Source of the DNA: Streptomyces marinisediminis
Lineage (GTDB): Bacteria > Actinomycetota > Actinomycetes > Streptomycetales > Streptomycetaceae
Assembly (NCBI RefSeq): GCF_026262575.1
Contig: NZ_JAPKFL010000016.1
Location: 62,001 to 126,000 of the forward strand
Direction of reading: 5' to 3'
DNA length: 64,000 nt
This document shows positions 44,951 through 53,271 of the stretch, in pieces. The first letter of the stretch is position 1. Every line of letters begins with the position of its first letter. The position numbers and the translations under genes are program-made. Below the pieces are notes generated by a model. It was not told where the DNA came from and searched no databases. It saw only the letters and a program-made list of their open reading frames with translations.

Positions 44951-44960
44951 TGGTCTAGAC
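44951..44960. promoter_or_regulatory. Partial DasR site (dre) before FnIII lipoprotein
   Basis: TGGTCTAGAC matches the core of the Streptomyces dre consensus ACTGGTCTAGACCACT (from memory); the right flank departs (ATAT). It lies 34 bp upstream of the start codon. Confidence 0.5.
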
Positions 44961-45276
44961 ATATATGGCACAGCCGGGAGTCCGCGGCAAGGGTCCTGCC
45001 GTCACGGCTGGTTGCTCGCGGGGGTTCTCAAGTCCGCGCCGCCGCCGCTTCCGTGGCCCGGTGCCCGCCCCGGCCTCCCGTGCGCAACGCCTTGCCCTCG
45101 CCGGGTGCGTGCGCCAGACGCTCGTCCGTTGCGCGGTGAGCGCGTCGGGGCGGCGGGAGCGCACAGCCCGTGACGCCGGCGGGGCGCCTGTCGGTTCGCA
45201 GTCCCGAAGCGCCGGTCGGCCGGAATCCATGCGTCGTTGGCCTGGACATGCCGGACACCCACAGTTACGGTCAGCT

Positions 45277-45288
45277 TGGTCTAGACCT
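45277..45288. promoter_or_regulatory. DasR site (dre) before LPMO
   Basis: TGGTCTAGACCT, a near-complete dre core palindrome, 54 bp upstream of the LPMO start. DasR represses chitin and N-acetylglucosamine utilisation genes and is released by glucosamine-6-phosphate. Confidence 0.65.
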
Positions 45289-45342
45289 GCTCAACCGACG
45301 TCGAACTCCCGTGATTTCAGGCCCCATGTTCAGGAGTGAGGC

Positions 45343-45936
45343 ATGCGCAAGAAGCTCACCACGGCCCTGGTAGCCCTCGGCACCGCGGCCAGCACGGTCC
45401 TGGTCGCCGGCGGCTCGGCCCAGGGCCACGGCTACAGCCAGGCCCCCACCAGCCGCCAGGCGTACTGCGCCGACGGAACCGTGTCCAACTGCGGCGCGAT
45501 CCAGTGGGAACCGCAGAGCGTCGAAGGCCTCAAGGGCTTCCCGGCCGCCGGACCCGCCGACGGCAAGATCTGCTCGGCGGGCAACAACACCTTCGCCGCG
45601 CTCGACGACCCCCGCGGCGGCGACTGGCCCACCACGCAGCTCCGCCCGGGCCAGGGCTACACCTTCAAGTGGAAGATGACCGCCCCCCACCGCACCACCG
45701 ACTTCCGCTACTACATCACCAAGGACGGCTGGGACCCGGCCAAGCCCCTCACCCGCGCCGACCTGGAGCCGCAGCCGTTCATGACGGTGCACATGGGCGG
45801 CAGGCAGCCCGCGTTCAACGAGACCCACCAGGGCTCCGTCCCGACGGGCAAGTCCGGCCGGCACCTCATCCTCGGGGTGTGGACCGTCCACGACACCGCC
45901 AACGCCTTCTACTCCTGCGCGGACGTCACCTTCTGA
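45343..45936 (+). CDS. AA10 lytic polysaccharide monooxygenase
   Basis: 197 aa, a single catalytic domain. The signal peptide ends at SAQG-HGYSQ, so mature residue 1 is His29, which forms the copper histidine brace with His116 (TAPHRTTD). The axial aromatic is Phe189 in DTANAFYSC. Cys42/Cys50 and other pairs can form disulfides. No binding module is attached. Oxidatively cleaves crystalline chitin (or cellulose) outside the cell. GGAG precedes ATG 45343; controlled by the dre site upstream (inference). Confidence 0.95.
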   Translation: MRKKLTTALVALGTAASTVLVAGGSAQGHGYSQAPTSRQAYCADGTVSNCGAIQWEPQSVEGLKGFPAAGPADGKICSAGNNTFAALDDPRGGDWPTTQLRPGQGYTFKWKMTAPHRTTDFRYYITKDGWDPAKPLTRADLEPQPFMTVHMGGRQPAFNETHQGSVPTGKSGRHLILGVWTVHDTANAFYSCADVTF

Positions 45937-45946
45937 CCCCGCACCC

Positions 45947-45994
45947 GGTGACACGGGCGCCGGCGGCCGCCAGGCCGCCGGCGCCCGTGTCACC
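45947..45994 (+). terminator. Very strong terminator after LPMO
   Basis: A perfect 22-bp stem (45947-45968 with 45973-45994) closed by a GCCA tetraloop, 10 nt past the stop codon. It is the longest perfect inverted repeat noted in the window. Confidence 0.85.
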
Positions 45995-46055
45995 GCCCCA
46001 CCGCTCCCAGGCCGTGCACGCGCCGCCCGCCGGGCGGGCGCGGGGAAGGGCTGCC

Positions 46056-46823
46056 ATGGCACCGCCGCCGTACCAGCACCGGGACCACACCGTTCTCGCA
46101 CTGTTCCGCGCCGTCGTGGGACTGCTGTTCGCCTGCCACGGAGCCGCCGCCCTGTTCGGCGTGTTCGGCGGCACCCCCGGCGCGCCCCCGACCCCGGGCC
46201 AGTGGCCCGGCTGGTGGGCCGCCGCCATCCAGTTCGCCGGCGGCACGCTCGTGCTGCTGGGCGTGGGGGCGCGCAGCGCCGCCGTCGTCTGCTCCGGGTC
46301 GATGGCCTACGCCTACTTCGTCGAGCACCAGCCCGGCGCCCTGCTGCCGATCGAGAACGGCGGCGAGGCCGCGGCGCTGTTCTGCTGGTGCTTCCTCCTC
46401 ATCGCCGCCCTGGGACCGGGACGGTGGACGCTGGACTCCGTGCTGCCCGGCGCTCGCCGCGCGCCCCGGCGCCCCGGACACCGCGACCGCCGCGGGGGCC
46501 GAACCCGACAGCCCCCCGCGCGCTCCCGCCTCCTGACCCCCTCGCCCGGCCCCCACACCGGCGGGCGGGGACCGCGGGCAGCCGCGTCGCCTCGCCGGCG
46601 TCGCCTGGCCGCCCCGGCCCGAACGGCTACCTGCCCGACCTCGACCGGGACATCTGGCGCCCGCTGCGCGAAGCCGGCTACCCGTCCCGGCTCCTCAGTT
46701 CCAAGGGTCCGGGCACGGACGCCCGCACCGCGGACCCGCGCGACCCCTGAGCCTGCCCTGCCCGCCCGGCGGCGCGACGGCCTGACCGTCCCGAGGCACC
46801 GGGGCGCCGCTCGGGCCCGGTGA
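46056..46823 (+). CDS. DoxX-like membrane protein with anomalous tail
   Basis: The first ~130 residues (four helices: LFRAVVGLLFACHGAAALF, AAAIQFAGGTLVLLGVGA, AAVVCSGSMAYAYFV, ALFCWCFLLIAALG) are a DoxX domain, usually linked to thiol or oxidative stress. The frame then continues ~125 residues as Arg/Pro-rich sequence, unlike other DoxX proteins of 140-170 aa. A lost stop or small frameshift near 46460-46540 is likely. ATG 46056 follows GGGGAAGGG. Confidence 0.7.
   Translation: MAPPPYQHRDHTVLALFRAVVGLLFACHGAAALFGVFGGTPGAPPTPGQWPGWWAAAIQFAGGTLVLLGVGARSAAVVCSGSMAYAYFVEHQPGALLPIENGGEAAALFCWCFLLIAALGPGRWTLDSVLPGARRAPRRPGHRDRRGGRTRQPPARSRLLTPSPGPHTGGRGPRAAASPRRRRLAAPARTATCPTSTGTSGARCAKPATRPGSSVPRVRARTPAPRTRATPEPALPARRRDGLTVPRHRGAARAR
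46620..46750 (+). pseudogene. Coding-like 3' fragment after DoxX
   Basis: In the frame ending at TGA 46748-46750, the codons show strong GC3 bias and encode NGYLPDLDRDIWRPLREAGY and onward, unlike the surrounding sequence in other frames. I do not recognise the family. It may be the true 3' part of a frameshifted gene or a relic of another one. Confidence 0.25.
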
Positions 46824-46920
46824 CGCCGGGCCGGGGCGTGCGACCGGCCGGGGTTCCCGCCGGGTCGGCAGACCGGCGCCCCGGGGGCCGCGAGCGACGT
46901 GCCGGGGGCGTCGGCGCCCG

Positions 46921-48141
46921 TCAGCTCAGCGCGTTGCGGGTGGCGGTGTTCGCGAACGGGTGCCATTCGAACAGCAGGAGGGTGGCGTCGTCGTGCAACG
47001 GGGTCTGCTGGTAGGCGAGGATGGCGTGGACCAGCCGACGCAGGGCTTCGGGGGCGGCCTCACCGGCGGCGAGCGCGCGGTTGACGAAGTCGGTGAAGCG
47101 GTCTTCGCCGAACTGCTCGCCCGCCGCGTTGCGGGCCTCGGGAACCCCGTCGGTGTACAGCAGGATCTGATCTCCCGGCTCCAGTTGGGCGTGGTGGACC
47201 TGCCACCGGGGCCCGGCCGTCAGGCCGGTGCCGAGGGGAAGGTCGGCCGACCGCTGGAGGGCCTGCGGAACGCGGTGGGCCTGGCGCAGCAGCAGGGGCG
47301 TGGGGTGTCCGGCGTTGATCCAGGACAGGTGCCCGGTGGTGGTGTCCAAACGGGTGAAGACACCGGTGAGGTAGCGGTCGGGGAACAGGCCCTGGAGGGT
47401 GGTGTCGATGCCGACGGCCATCTCGGCCAGGTCGGCGCCCTGGTGGCGGGCGTGCCGCAGCGCGGCCAGGCCGACCGCCGAGGTGATACCGGCGGCCAGG
47501 TCGTGGCCCATGGCGTCCAGGATGGTGGCGTGCAGGACTCCGTGGTTGAGGGAGTGGTCGAAGGCGTCGCCGCCGAGGTCGTACGCGGGCTCCAGCACCG
47601 CGCTGGAGGTCACCAGGTCGTTGCCCACGGTCCGGGGCGGCAGGTGGGCCCAGACCATCTCCGCCGGCATCCGCATCGGCCGGGTGCGCTGCAGCCGTCC
47701 GAAGACGTCGCTGTAGGCGGCCTTGTCCAGCACGAGCAGTGTGGCCAGGGAGGCTACGGAGTGGCAGCGATCGAGCATCGCCGCATCCAGCCTGGCGGTC
47801 TGGAAGGCCATCGCCCCGAACCGCTCGACGCCGTCCAGCATCGGCATCCACACGGTGAGCTGGCCGGCGTCGTCGCGGGTGATGCGCGGGGAGGACGTGC
47901 GGTAGGCCCAGCCGGCCAGTGAGCTGTCGATCGGCAGGTGCGCCGGCGCGTGCGCTTCCGTGGGCTCGGTGAGTTCCACCAGCACCCGCTGCTGCATGTC
48001 GGCGAGGTAGACGGTGATGTCGCTGAAACCCATGGCGGCGCAGCGCGAGCGCAGCAGCGTCGGCAGGTCCTCGGGCGCGAGCCGGTGGATCTCGCGCAGC
48101 ATGTGCCCCGGCACCGCGTCGGCGTCCGTCTCGTCCGTCAC
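46921..48141 (-). CDS. GAF-SpoIIE (PP2C) serine phosphatase
   Basis: 406 aa. An N-terminal GAF-like sensor region (residues about 15-150; SDITVYLADMQQRVLVEL, LAGWAYRTSS) precedes a SpoIIE/PP2C domain with metal-binding LGGDAFDH, LDAMGHDLAAG, WINAGHPTPLLL and LLYTDGVPEA. Such phosphatases act on anti-sigma antagonists. GTG 48141 (VTDETDAD) is taken as the start; the frame extends far upstream only as antisense to the next genes. Divergent from the catabolic cluster. Confidence 0.88.
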   Translation of the reverse strand: MTDETDADAVPGHMLREIHRLAPEDLPTLLRSRCAAMGFSDITVYLADMQQRVLVELTEPTEAHAPAHLPIDSSLAGWAYRTSSPRITRDDAGQLTVWMPMLDGVERFGAMAFQTARLDAAMLDRCHSVASLATLLVLDKAAYSDVFGRLQRTRPMRMPAEMVWAHLPPRTVGNDLVTSSAVLEPAYDLGGDAFDHSLNHGVLHATILDAMGHDLAAGITSAVGLAALRHARHQGADLAEMAVGIDTTLQGLFPDRYLTGVFTRLDTTTGHLSWINAGHPTPLLLRQAHRVPQALQRSADLPLGTGLTAGPRWQVHHAQLEPGDQILLYTDGVPEARNAAGEQFGEDRFTDFVNRALAAGEAAPEALRRLVHAILAYQQTPLHDDATLLLFEWHPFANTATRNALS

Positions 48142-48504
48142 TGCCGCACCTGCCCTTCCGTCGCCTCCGGCGCGCCGCGCTGACCCCGGCGCCGCCTTCC
48201 ACCCCACCGCACCGACCCGGTCCGTGCCACACGGGCGGGTGCGGGGGAGTGCCGGGCGTGGCGCGGGGCGTCCGGCACGCACCCCGCCCGCGTGGCCGCC
48301 CAGATGCCAGGGACGCCTCCGCGCGCCCGGGGCCGGGCGCGGGCGGCGCGGGCCACGGGGCGGGAGGGGGAGGAGCGCCGGAACGGCGAGCGCACCCCTT
48401 TGGGGTCGGACGGTGCCGCGGGGACCCGTGCGCGCCCGCCCTTGCCGGTACCGCCCGCACGCAATATTGTTTGGCCTCAAACGAATGCGTTGGAGGCACC
48501 GCCC
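48142..48504. other. Divergent intergenic region before the catabolic cluster
   Basis: About 363 bp. The right end (48460-48490) is an AT-richer island with the GTTTG-N4-CAAAC palindrome; the remainder is GC-rich and shows no gene. Confidence 0.5.
48469..48482. promoter_or_regulatory. Palindrome copy 1 (GTTTG-N4-CAAAC)
   Basis: GTTTG-GCCT-CAAAC, within AATATTGTTTGGCC, 22 bp upstream of the aldehyde dehydrogenase start. One of five related sites in the cluster. Confidence 0.7.
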
Positions 48505-49995
48505 ATGCTGGAGACCACCCACGACACGTGGCTGCGCCGTGCCGGGGAGCTGGCCCACCCCGTCCACCACCACATCGACGGCGCGGCCGAGCCAGGCGGC
48601 GGGGCGGCGTTCACGGTGGTCTCCCCCCGGGACGGCAGCACGCTGGCCGAGGTGGCCGACGGCGGGGCCGCCGAGGTGGACCTCGCCGTGGCGGCGGCGC
48701 GGCGGGCCTTCGACCAAGGCCCGTGGCCCCGGATGGCGCCCGCCGACCGCGGCCGCGTCCTGCTGCGCCTGGCCGAGCTGGTCGAGGAGTGCCGCGAACG
48801 GCTCGCGCTGACCGTCAGCCTGGAGATGGGCAAGCCCATCACCGACGCCTGCGCGGTCGAACTGCGCGCGGTGGCCGCCACCTTCCGCTGGTACGGCCAG
48901 GTGGCGGACAAGCTCGCCGACACCTCCCCGCACACCGGTACGGACTCGCTCGCCCTGGTCACCCGGTAGCCCGCCGGGGTGGTCGGCGCGGTCGTGCCCT
49001 GGAACTTCCCGCTCACCCTCGCCTCCTGGAAGGTGGCCCCGGCCCTGGCCGCTGGGTGCGCGGTCGTCCTGAAGCCGTCGGAGTCCGCACCGCTGTCGGC
49101 GCTCGTGCTGGCGGAGCTGGCACAGGAGGCGGGGCTGCCGCCGGGCGTCCTCAACGTCGTCTGCGGCGACGGCCCGACGGCGGGGCGGGCGCTGGGCCTG
49201 CACCCCGGGGTGGACGTGCTGGCCTTCACCGGGTCCACCGAGGTGGGCCGGCACTTCCTGCGCTACGCGGCCGACTCCAACCTCAAACGCGTCTGGCTCG
49301 AACTGGGCGGCAAGTCGCCCAACATCATCCTGCCCGACGCCCCGGACCTGGAACGGGCCGCGGCGACCGCCGCCTGGGGCGTCTTCTTCAACCAGGGCGA
49401 GATGTGCACCGCCCCCTCCCGGCTGCTGGTGCACTCCTCCGTCGCCGAGCACGTCGTCGACGCCGTGGTGGAACGGGCGCGCACCCTGCGGGTCGGCGAC
49501 CCGCTGGACCCGGCGACCGAGATGGGCCCGCTGGTCGGCGAGGACCACCTGCGCCGCGTGCTGGCCCGCGTGGCAGCCGGGAGCGAGGACGGCGCCCGGC
49601 TGCGCGCCGGGGGCGCGCGGACCCTGACCGGCACGGGCGGCAGCTTCCTGGAACCCACCGTGTTCGACCGGGTCGACCCCGCGTCCCGGCTGGCCCGCGA
49701 GGAGGTCTTCGGACCGGTCCTGTCGGTGTTCGTCTTCGACGAGCCGGACGAGGCGGTGGCGCTGGCCAACGCGACGGACTACGGGCTGGCGGCCGGGGTG
49801 TGGACCTCCGACCTGAGCACGGCCCACCGGATGTCCCGAGCCCTGCGGGCCGGCACGGTATGGGTCAACTGCTACGAGGAAGGGGACCTGAGCGTGCCCT
49901 TCGGCGGGATGAAGCAGTCCGGCAACGGCCGGGACAAGTCCGTCCACGCGTGGGAGAAGTACACCGAGCTCAAGACCACCTGGGTGCGGCTGTGA
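48505..49995 (+). pseudogene. PuuC-type aldehyde dehydrogenase interrupted by an in-frame TAG
   Basis: A complete aldehyde dehydrogenase in one reading frame except for a single TAG at 48967-48969. Before it: EMGKPITDACAVELRAVA and ALVTR; after it, in the same frame: PAGVVGAVVPWNFPLTL, WLELGGKSPN (Glu), NQGEMCTAPSRL (nucleophile Cys) and KQSGNGRDKS. The E. coli gamma-glutamyl-gamma-aminobutyraldehyde dehydrogenase has Glu at this place (REP), so GAG to TAG is the simplest change. As written it yields a 154-aa stub and possibly a 338-aa remnant from GTG 48979. Nonsense mutation, sequencing error or readthrough cannot be told apart here. Confidence 0.85.
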
Positions 49996-50714
49996 GGCCC
50001 CTGGTCGCGGTCCCGGCGCGCTTCGCCGCCTCCGCCTCGGCGCTGCGCCACGCCGCGGAGGTGACCGCCCGGGCACTGGCGGAAGCGGTCTGGCGGGCGG
50101 GCGGCGAACCGGTGACCGTCCACCCGCACGCCCCCGGCGGCACGGCGGACCCCGGCGAGGTCGCCGCCCGGCTCGCCCGCTTCGACGGCGTGCTGCTGCC
50201 CGGCGGCGGTGACGTGGCTCCGCACCGCTACGGTGCGGCCGTAGCGCACGCGAGCGTCTACGACGTGGACGACGTGCAGGACGGCTTCGACCTGGCGGTG
50301 GCACGCCGGGCGCTGGCCACGGGGATGCCGCTGCTCGCCGTCTGCCGCGGCCTGCAGGTCGTCAACGTCGCGCTGGGCGGCTCCCTGGAACAGGACATGG
50401 GCGGCCCGGTCGGCGAGCACCGTCACCGGGTGCACCCGGTGACGGTGTGCCGCGGCTCCCTGCTGGCCGGGGCGACGGGCGCCGGGACGGTCGCCGCTTC
50501 CTGCTACCACCATCAGCGGGTGGCCCGCCGGGGGGCGGGGCTGACCGTCGCCGCGCGGGCCGCCGACGGCACGGTGGAGGCGCTCGAACTGCCCGGCGCG
50601 TCCGGCTGGTTCACCGCCGTGCAGTGGCACCCGGAGGACACCGCGGCGCACGACCGGGCGCAGCAGGGCCTGTTCGACGCCCTGGTGCGCGCCGCGCGGG
50701 CGGCACGCGGCTGA
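49992..50714 (+). CDS. PuuD-type gamma-glutamyl hydrolase (class I GATase)
   Basis: 240 aa peptidase C26 family. The nucleophile Cys lies in LLAVCRGLQVVNVALGG and the His-Glu pair in AVQWHPEDT; GVLLPGGGDVAPHRYG and EHRHRVHPV are family blocks. PuuD releases GABA and glutamate from gamma-glutamyl-GABA. The GTG start overlaps the aldehyde dehydrogenase stop (GTGA), so the two are coupled, which argues the upstream gene was recently intact. Confidence 0.92.
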   Translation: MRPLVAVPARFAASASALRHAAEVTARALAEAVWRAGGEPVTVHPHAPGGTADPGEVAARLARFDGVLLPGGGDVAPHRYGAAVAHASVYDVDDVQDGFDLAVARRALATGMPLLAVCRGLQVVNVALGGSLEQDMGGPVGEHRHRVHPVTVCRGSLLAGATGAGTVAASCYHHQRVARRGAGLTVAARAADGTVEALELPGASGWFTAVQWHPEDTAAHDRAQQGLFDALVRAARAARG

Positions 50715-50728
50715 GGCGCCGCCCGGGT

Positions 50729-50749
50729 CCGCCGCGCTCGCGCGGGCGG
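50729..50749. terminator. Hairpin between convergent GATase and MarR genes
   Basis: CCGCC and GGCGG arms enclose a GCGC/GCGC inner stem with one bulge. It is 15 nt past the hydrolase stop and 13 nt past the MarR stop. Confidence 0.4.
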
Positions 50750-50761
50750 TGGCCGGCGCGG

Positions 50762-51340
50762 TCAGGAGCGGGGACGCCGCCCGCTGCGCCGGGGCGCCGG
50801 GGCGGCGCCGTCCAGCAGGGCCAGGCGCCGCTCCTCCCCGTGGGCCTCCACCTGGAGCACGACGCGCCGCAGCACGTCGGCGGTGCGGCGGCACTCCTCG
50901 TCGCTGAGCTGGCCGACGACCCACGCCTCCTCCTCGTTGAACTCCGGGAAGAGCCGTCGCATCAGCGTCTCGCCCTCCTCGGTGAGACTGAGCACGGCGA
51001 GCCGGCCGTCGGTGGGGTGCCCGGAGCGCCGGACGAGCCCGCGCGTCTGGAGGGTGCGGGCGACGCCGGTGAGGGTGCCCTTGGAGATGCCGGCCTCCTC
51101 GGCCACGCGGCGGGTCTCCGATGCGCCCCAGATCCACACCACCCACAGGACGACGAAGGCCGTCCACGTCAGCTCCGCCTCGCGCAGAACGGAGTTCTCC
51201 AGGTGCTGCCGGACGGCGGCGGCGGCGCGGTGCATGTTGGCCACCACGGCCATCTGCTCGCGCCGCACGCGGATGCCGCCGAGCTTCTCCTCGACCAGCT
51301 TCTCGGCTTCGGTGATGGATCGCTGGCCGGGCACAGGCAT
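50762..51340 (-). CDS. MarR-family regulator of the cluster
   Basis: 192 aa winged-helix protein. The recognition region is TRRVAEEAGISKGTLTGVAR with the wing VRRSGHPTDGRLAVLSLT; the N- and C-terminal helices form the dimer interface. ATG 51340 has GGAGGA directly upstream. A palindrome of the cluster type lies 20 bp upstream (51361-51374), which implies autoregulation. It is the only DNA-binding protein encoded in the cluster, so it is the best candidate for reading the other four sites. Confidence 0.9.
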   Translation of the reverse strand: MPVPGQRSITEAEKLVEEKLGGIRVRREQMAVVANMHRAAAAVRQHLENSVLREAELTWTAFVVLWVVWIWGASETRRVAEEAGISKGTLTGVARTLQTRGLVRRSGHPTDGRLAVLSLTEEGETLMRRLFPEFNEEEAWVVGQLSDEECRRTADVLRRVVLQVEAHGEERRLALLDGAAPAPRRSGRRPRS

Positions 51341-51360
51341 TCCTCCGTCGGCGGGTGACC

Positions 51361-51374
51361 GTTCGGGACCGAAT
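51361..51374. promoter_or_regulatory. Palindrome copy 2, degenerate, before the MarR gene
   Basis: GTTCG-GGAC-CGAAT: same arm length and spacing as the other copies, with C for T and G for A in symmetrical positions. 20 bp upstream of the MarR start codon. Confidence 0.5.
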
Positions 51375-51479
51375 TGTACGGCCGCGCGGGCCGGGGCCGC
51401 CGCTGGCCCGCGCGGCCCCGGTCGGCCCTGGCTCGCCCGGGGCGTCGCGGGGCCGCCGCCGCGGGAGCGGCCGGGGCCG

Positions 51480-52328
51480 TCAGGAGCGCCGGGGCGGCCG
51501 GACGCCGCGCAGTTCCCAGTCCCCGCCGAGCGCGGTGGAGCGCACCTCCTCCGACTCCGTGGGCTGTGCTCCGACGTCGGTGCGGACGGGGACGGGGCCG
51601 GTCGCGATGTGGTTGACCAGCCGTCCCAGCCCCTCCACCTCGACCTCGACCACGTCGCCGGGGCGTACCGGCCGGGAGTTGGCCGGGGTGCCGGAGAGCA
51701 GGACGTCACCGGGGCACAGGGTGATGGTGCGGGCGATGTCCGCGACGAGGTAGTGCATGTCCCACTCCATCTCGTCGGTGGAACCGTCCTGCACCACCTC
51801 CCCGTTGACGTAGGTGCGCAGCGACTTGCCGCGGAAGTCCCAGTCGGTGACCAGGCCGGGGCCCAGCGGACACAGGGTGTCCGACCCCTTGACGCGCAGC
51901 ATGGAGCCCGCGTCGGTGTCGCGGAAGTCGTGCAGGCCGTAGTCGTTGGCCACCGTGTACCCCGCGATGTAGGCACCGGCCTCGCCGGGGGCGATGTTGC
52001 GGCACGTCCGGCCGATGACGATGGCGACCTCGCCCTCGTAGTTGAGCCAGGCGCAGCCGGCGGGGCGGACGACGGCCCCCCGGTGCGCGTTGAGCGCCGA
52101 GACGGGCTTGTGGAAGTAGGTCGGCGCCGGGCCGAGCGGGATGCCGAACTCCTCCACGCGGCTGCGGTGGTTGAGGTGGACCGCGATCACCTTTGTGGGG
52201 GTGACGGGCGGCAGGTGCGTCGCCTCGCTGGCCCGCACCCGGCGGCCGTCGCCGGCGACGAGGTCGTCTCCGGCCGTGACGGTCTGGACGACGGCGCCGT
52301 CCAGGAGGATGCGGCGGTACTCAGGCAT
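51480..52328 (-). CDS. FAH-family hydrolase/decarboxylase (HpcE/HpaG-like)
   Basis: 282 aa fumarylacetoacetate-hydrolase fold. YFHKPVSALNAHRGAV and LNYEGEVAIVIGR carry the metal-binding Glu residues, followed by VANDYGLHDFRDTD and LLSGTPANSRPVRPGD. In homoprotocatechuate pathways this fold decarboxylates 5-oxopent-3-ene-1,2,5-tricarboxylate. Overlaps the dioxygenase gene by 8 bp. Last gene of the leftward operon ADC-like, dehydrogenase, dioxygenase, FAH. Confidence 0.88.
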   Translation of the reverse strand: MPEYRRILLDGAVVQTVTAGDDLVAGDGRRVRASEATHLPPVTPTKVIAVHLNHRSRVEEFGIPLGPAPTYFHKPVSALNAHRGAVVRPAGCAWLNYEGEVAIVIGRTCRNIAPGEAGAYIAGYTVANDYGLHDFRDTDAGSMLRVKGSDTLCPLGPGLVTDWDFRGKSLRTYVNGEVVQDGSTDEMEWDMHYLVADIARTITLCPGDVLLSGTPANSRPVRPGDVVEVEVEGLGRLVNHIATGPVPVRTDVGAQPTESEEVRSTALGGDWELRGVRPPRRS

Positions 52329-53271
52329 GGGCGGTCTCCCCGCTCGGGACGGACGTGGTGGCGGGGCGGCTCGCGGACGCGGACGCCGGTGCGGTCCAGC
52401 CGCCCGCGGGGCGGTCGAACCACAGGTGCGCCTGCCCGGTGCCGACCGAGTTCTCGTAGGCGCCGTACTGGCGGGCGCGCGCCGTGCAGCGGCTCTCGCC
52501 CAGGGCGCCCGCCAGCATCAGGTAGTGGGAGAAGCCCGCTTCGGGCCGGTGGACGCGGAACTCCGGCATGGTGCGCAGGACCTCGTCGTGGCGGCCCTCG
52601 GTGAACCAGGCGATGCGCCGCAGGTCGGCCTCCCGCGCCTCGGGGGAGAAGATGTGCACGGGGTCGCTGGCCTCGTGGTCGCGCAGTTCGCGCAGCGGCC
52701 AGAAGGTGTGCGACAGGGCTCCGGAGGCGATGAGGAGCACCTTGCGGTCGGTCGCCGCGATGCCGTCGGCCAGGGCGCGGCCCAGGCGCAGGTGGTCCTC
52801 GACGTCGCCGGTCTGGCAGACGCCGATGGACACCCACCGCTTGTCGGGCAGCCCTTCGCCGAGGTACTTCCACAGGTTGAGGGTGGCGTAGTAGACGGGC
52901 AGGTACGGGTCGTCGATGGGGGTGATCCAGGTGCCGTGCTCCGCGGCGAAGGAGGCCACGCTGCGGGCCAGTTCGGGGTCGCCGGGGTAGTCGTAGGGCA
53001 TGCGGCACATGCCGCGCGGCAGTTCCTCGGAGGTGTAGAGCCCGGCGCGGCGCGGCTGGGCGGTGACGACGAACTCCACGGTGGTGGCCCAGTGCGAGTC
53101 CAGGACGACGACGGTGTCGTAGTCCGCCGTGGCGAACACGTCCTCGCGCAGCCGGCGCAGGCCGGTCACCAGGGTGGTCTCCTGGCCCTCGTTGAGCTCG
53201 CGGCGGGTGTGTTCGGGCAGGACGATGGTGGGCACGTGCGCGAGCAGGCCCGCGCCGACGATCTCACCCAT
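52321..53271 (-). CDS. Class III extradiol dioxygenase (homoprotocatechuate 2,3-dioxygenase type)
   Basis: 316 aa of the LigB/HpcB family. The N-terminal LLAHVPTIVL and VVLDSHWATTVEF supply the Fe(II)-ligating His residues; ALSHTFWPL and PEAGFSHYLML are further conserved His sites. The expected reaction is meta-ring cleavage of a catechol, classically 3,4-dihydroxyphenylacetate. The C-terminal ~20 residues are low complexity. Overlaps the dehydrogenase and the FAH gene by 8 bp each, so the operon is tightly coupled. Confidence 0.88.
   Translation of the reverse strand: MGEIVGAGLLAHVPTIVLPEHTRRELNEGQETTLVTGLRRLREDVFATADYDTVVVLDSHWATTVEFVVTAQPRRAGLYTSEELPRGMCRMPYDYPGDPELARSVASFAAEHGTWITPIDDPYLPVYYATLNLWKYLGEGLPDKRWVSIGVCQTGDVEDHLRLGRALADGIAATDRKVLLIASGALSHTFWPLRELRDHEASDPVHIFSPEAREADLRRIAWFTEGRHDEVLRTMPEFRVHRPEAGFSHYLMLAGALGESRCTARARQYGAYENSVGTGQAHLWFDRPAGGWTAPASASASRPATTSVPSGETAHA

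Larger units (their letters stand above)
44918..45342. other. Divergent promoter region FnIII lipoprotein / LPMO
   Basis: About 425 bp with DasR-like sites near each end (44951 and 45277). The left end is locally AT-rich (CATATATGG) and probably holds the lipoprotein promoter. No gene seen. Confidence 0.55.

Noticed and set aside
48967..48969. TAG read as pyrrolysine or another recoded amino acid
   Set aside because: No pyrrolysine system is visible in the window, the site is not catalytic and the family has Glu there; a point mutation or error is simpler.
46921..50304. 1127-codon frame extending the SpoIIE gene upstream
   Set aside because: Sequence before GTG 48141 lies antisense to the aldehyde dehydrogenase and GATase genes and has no domain.
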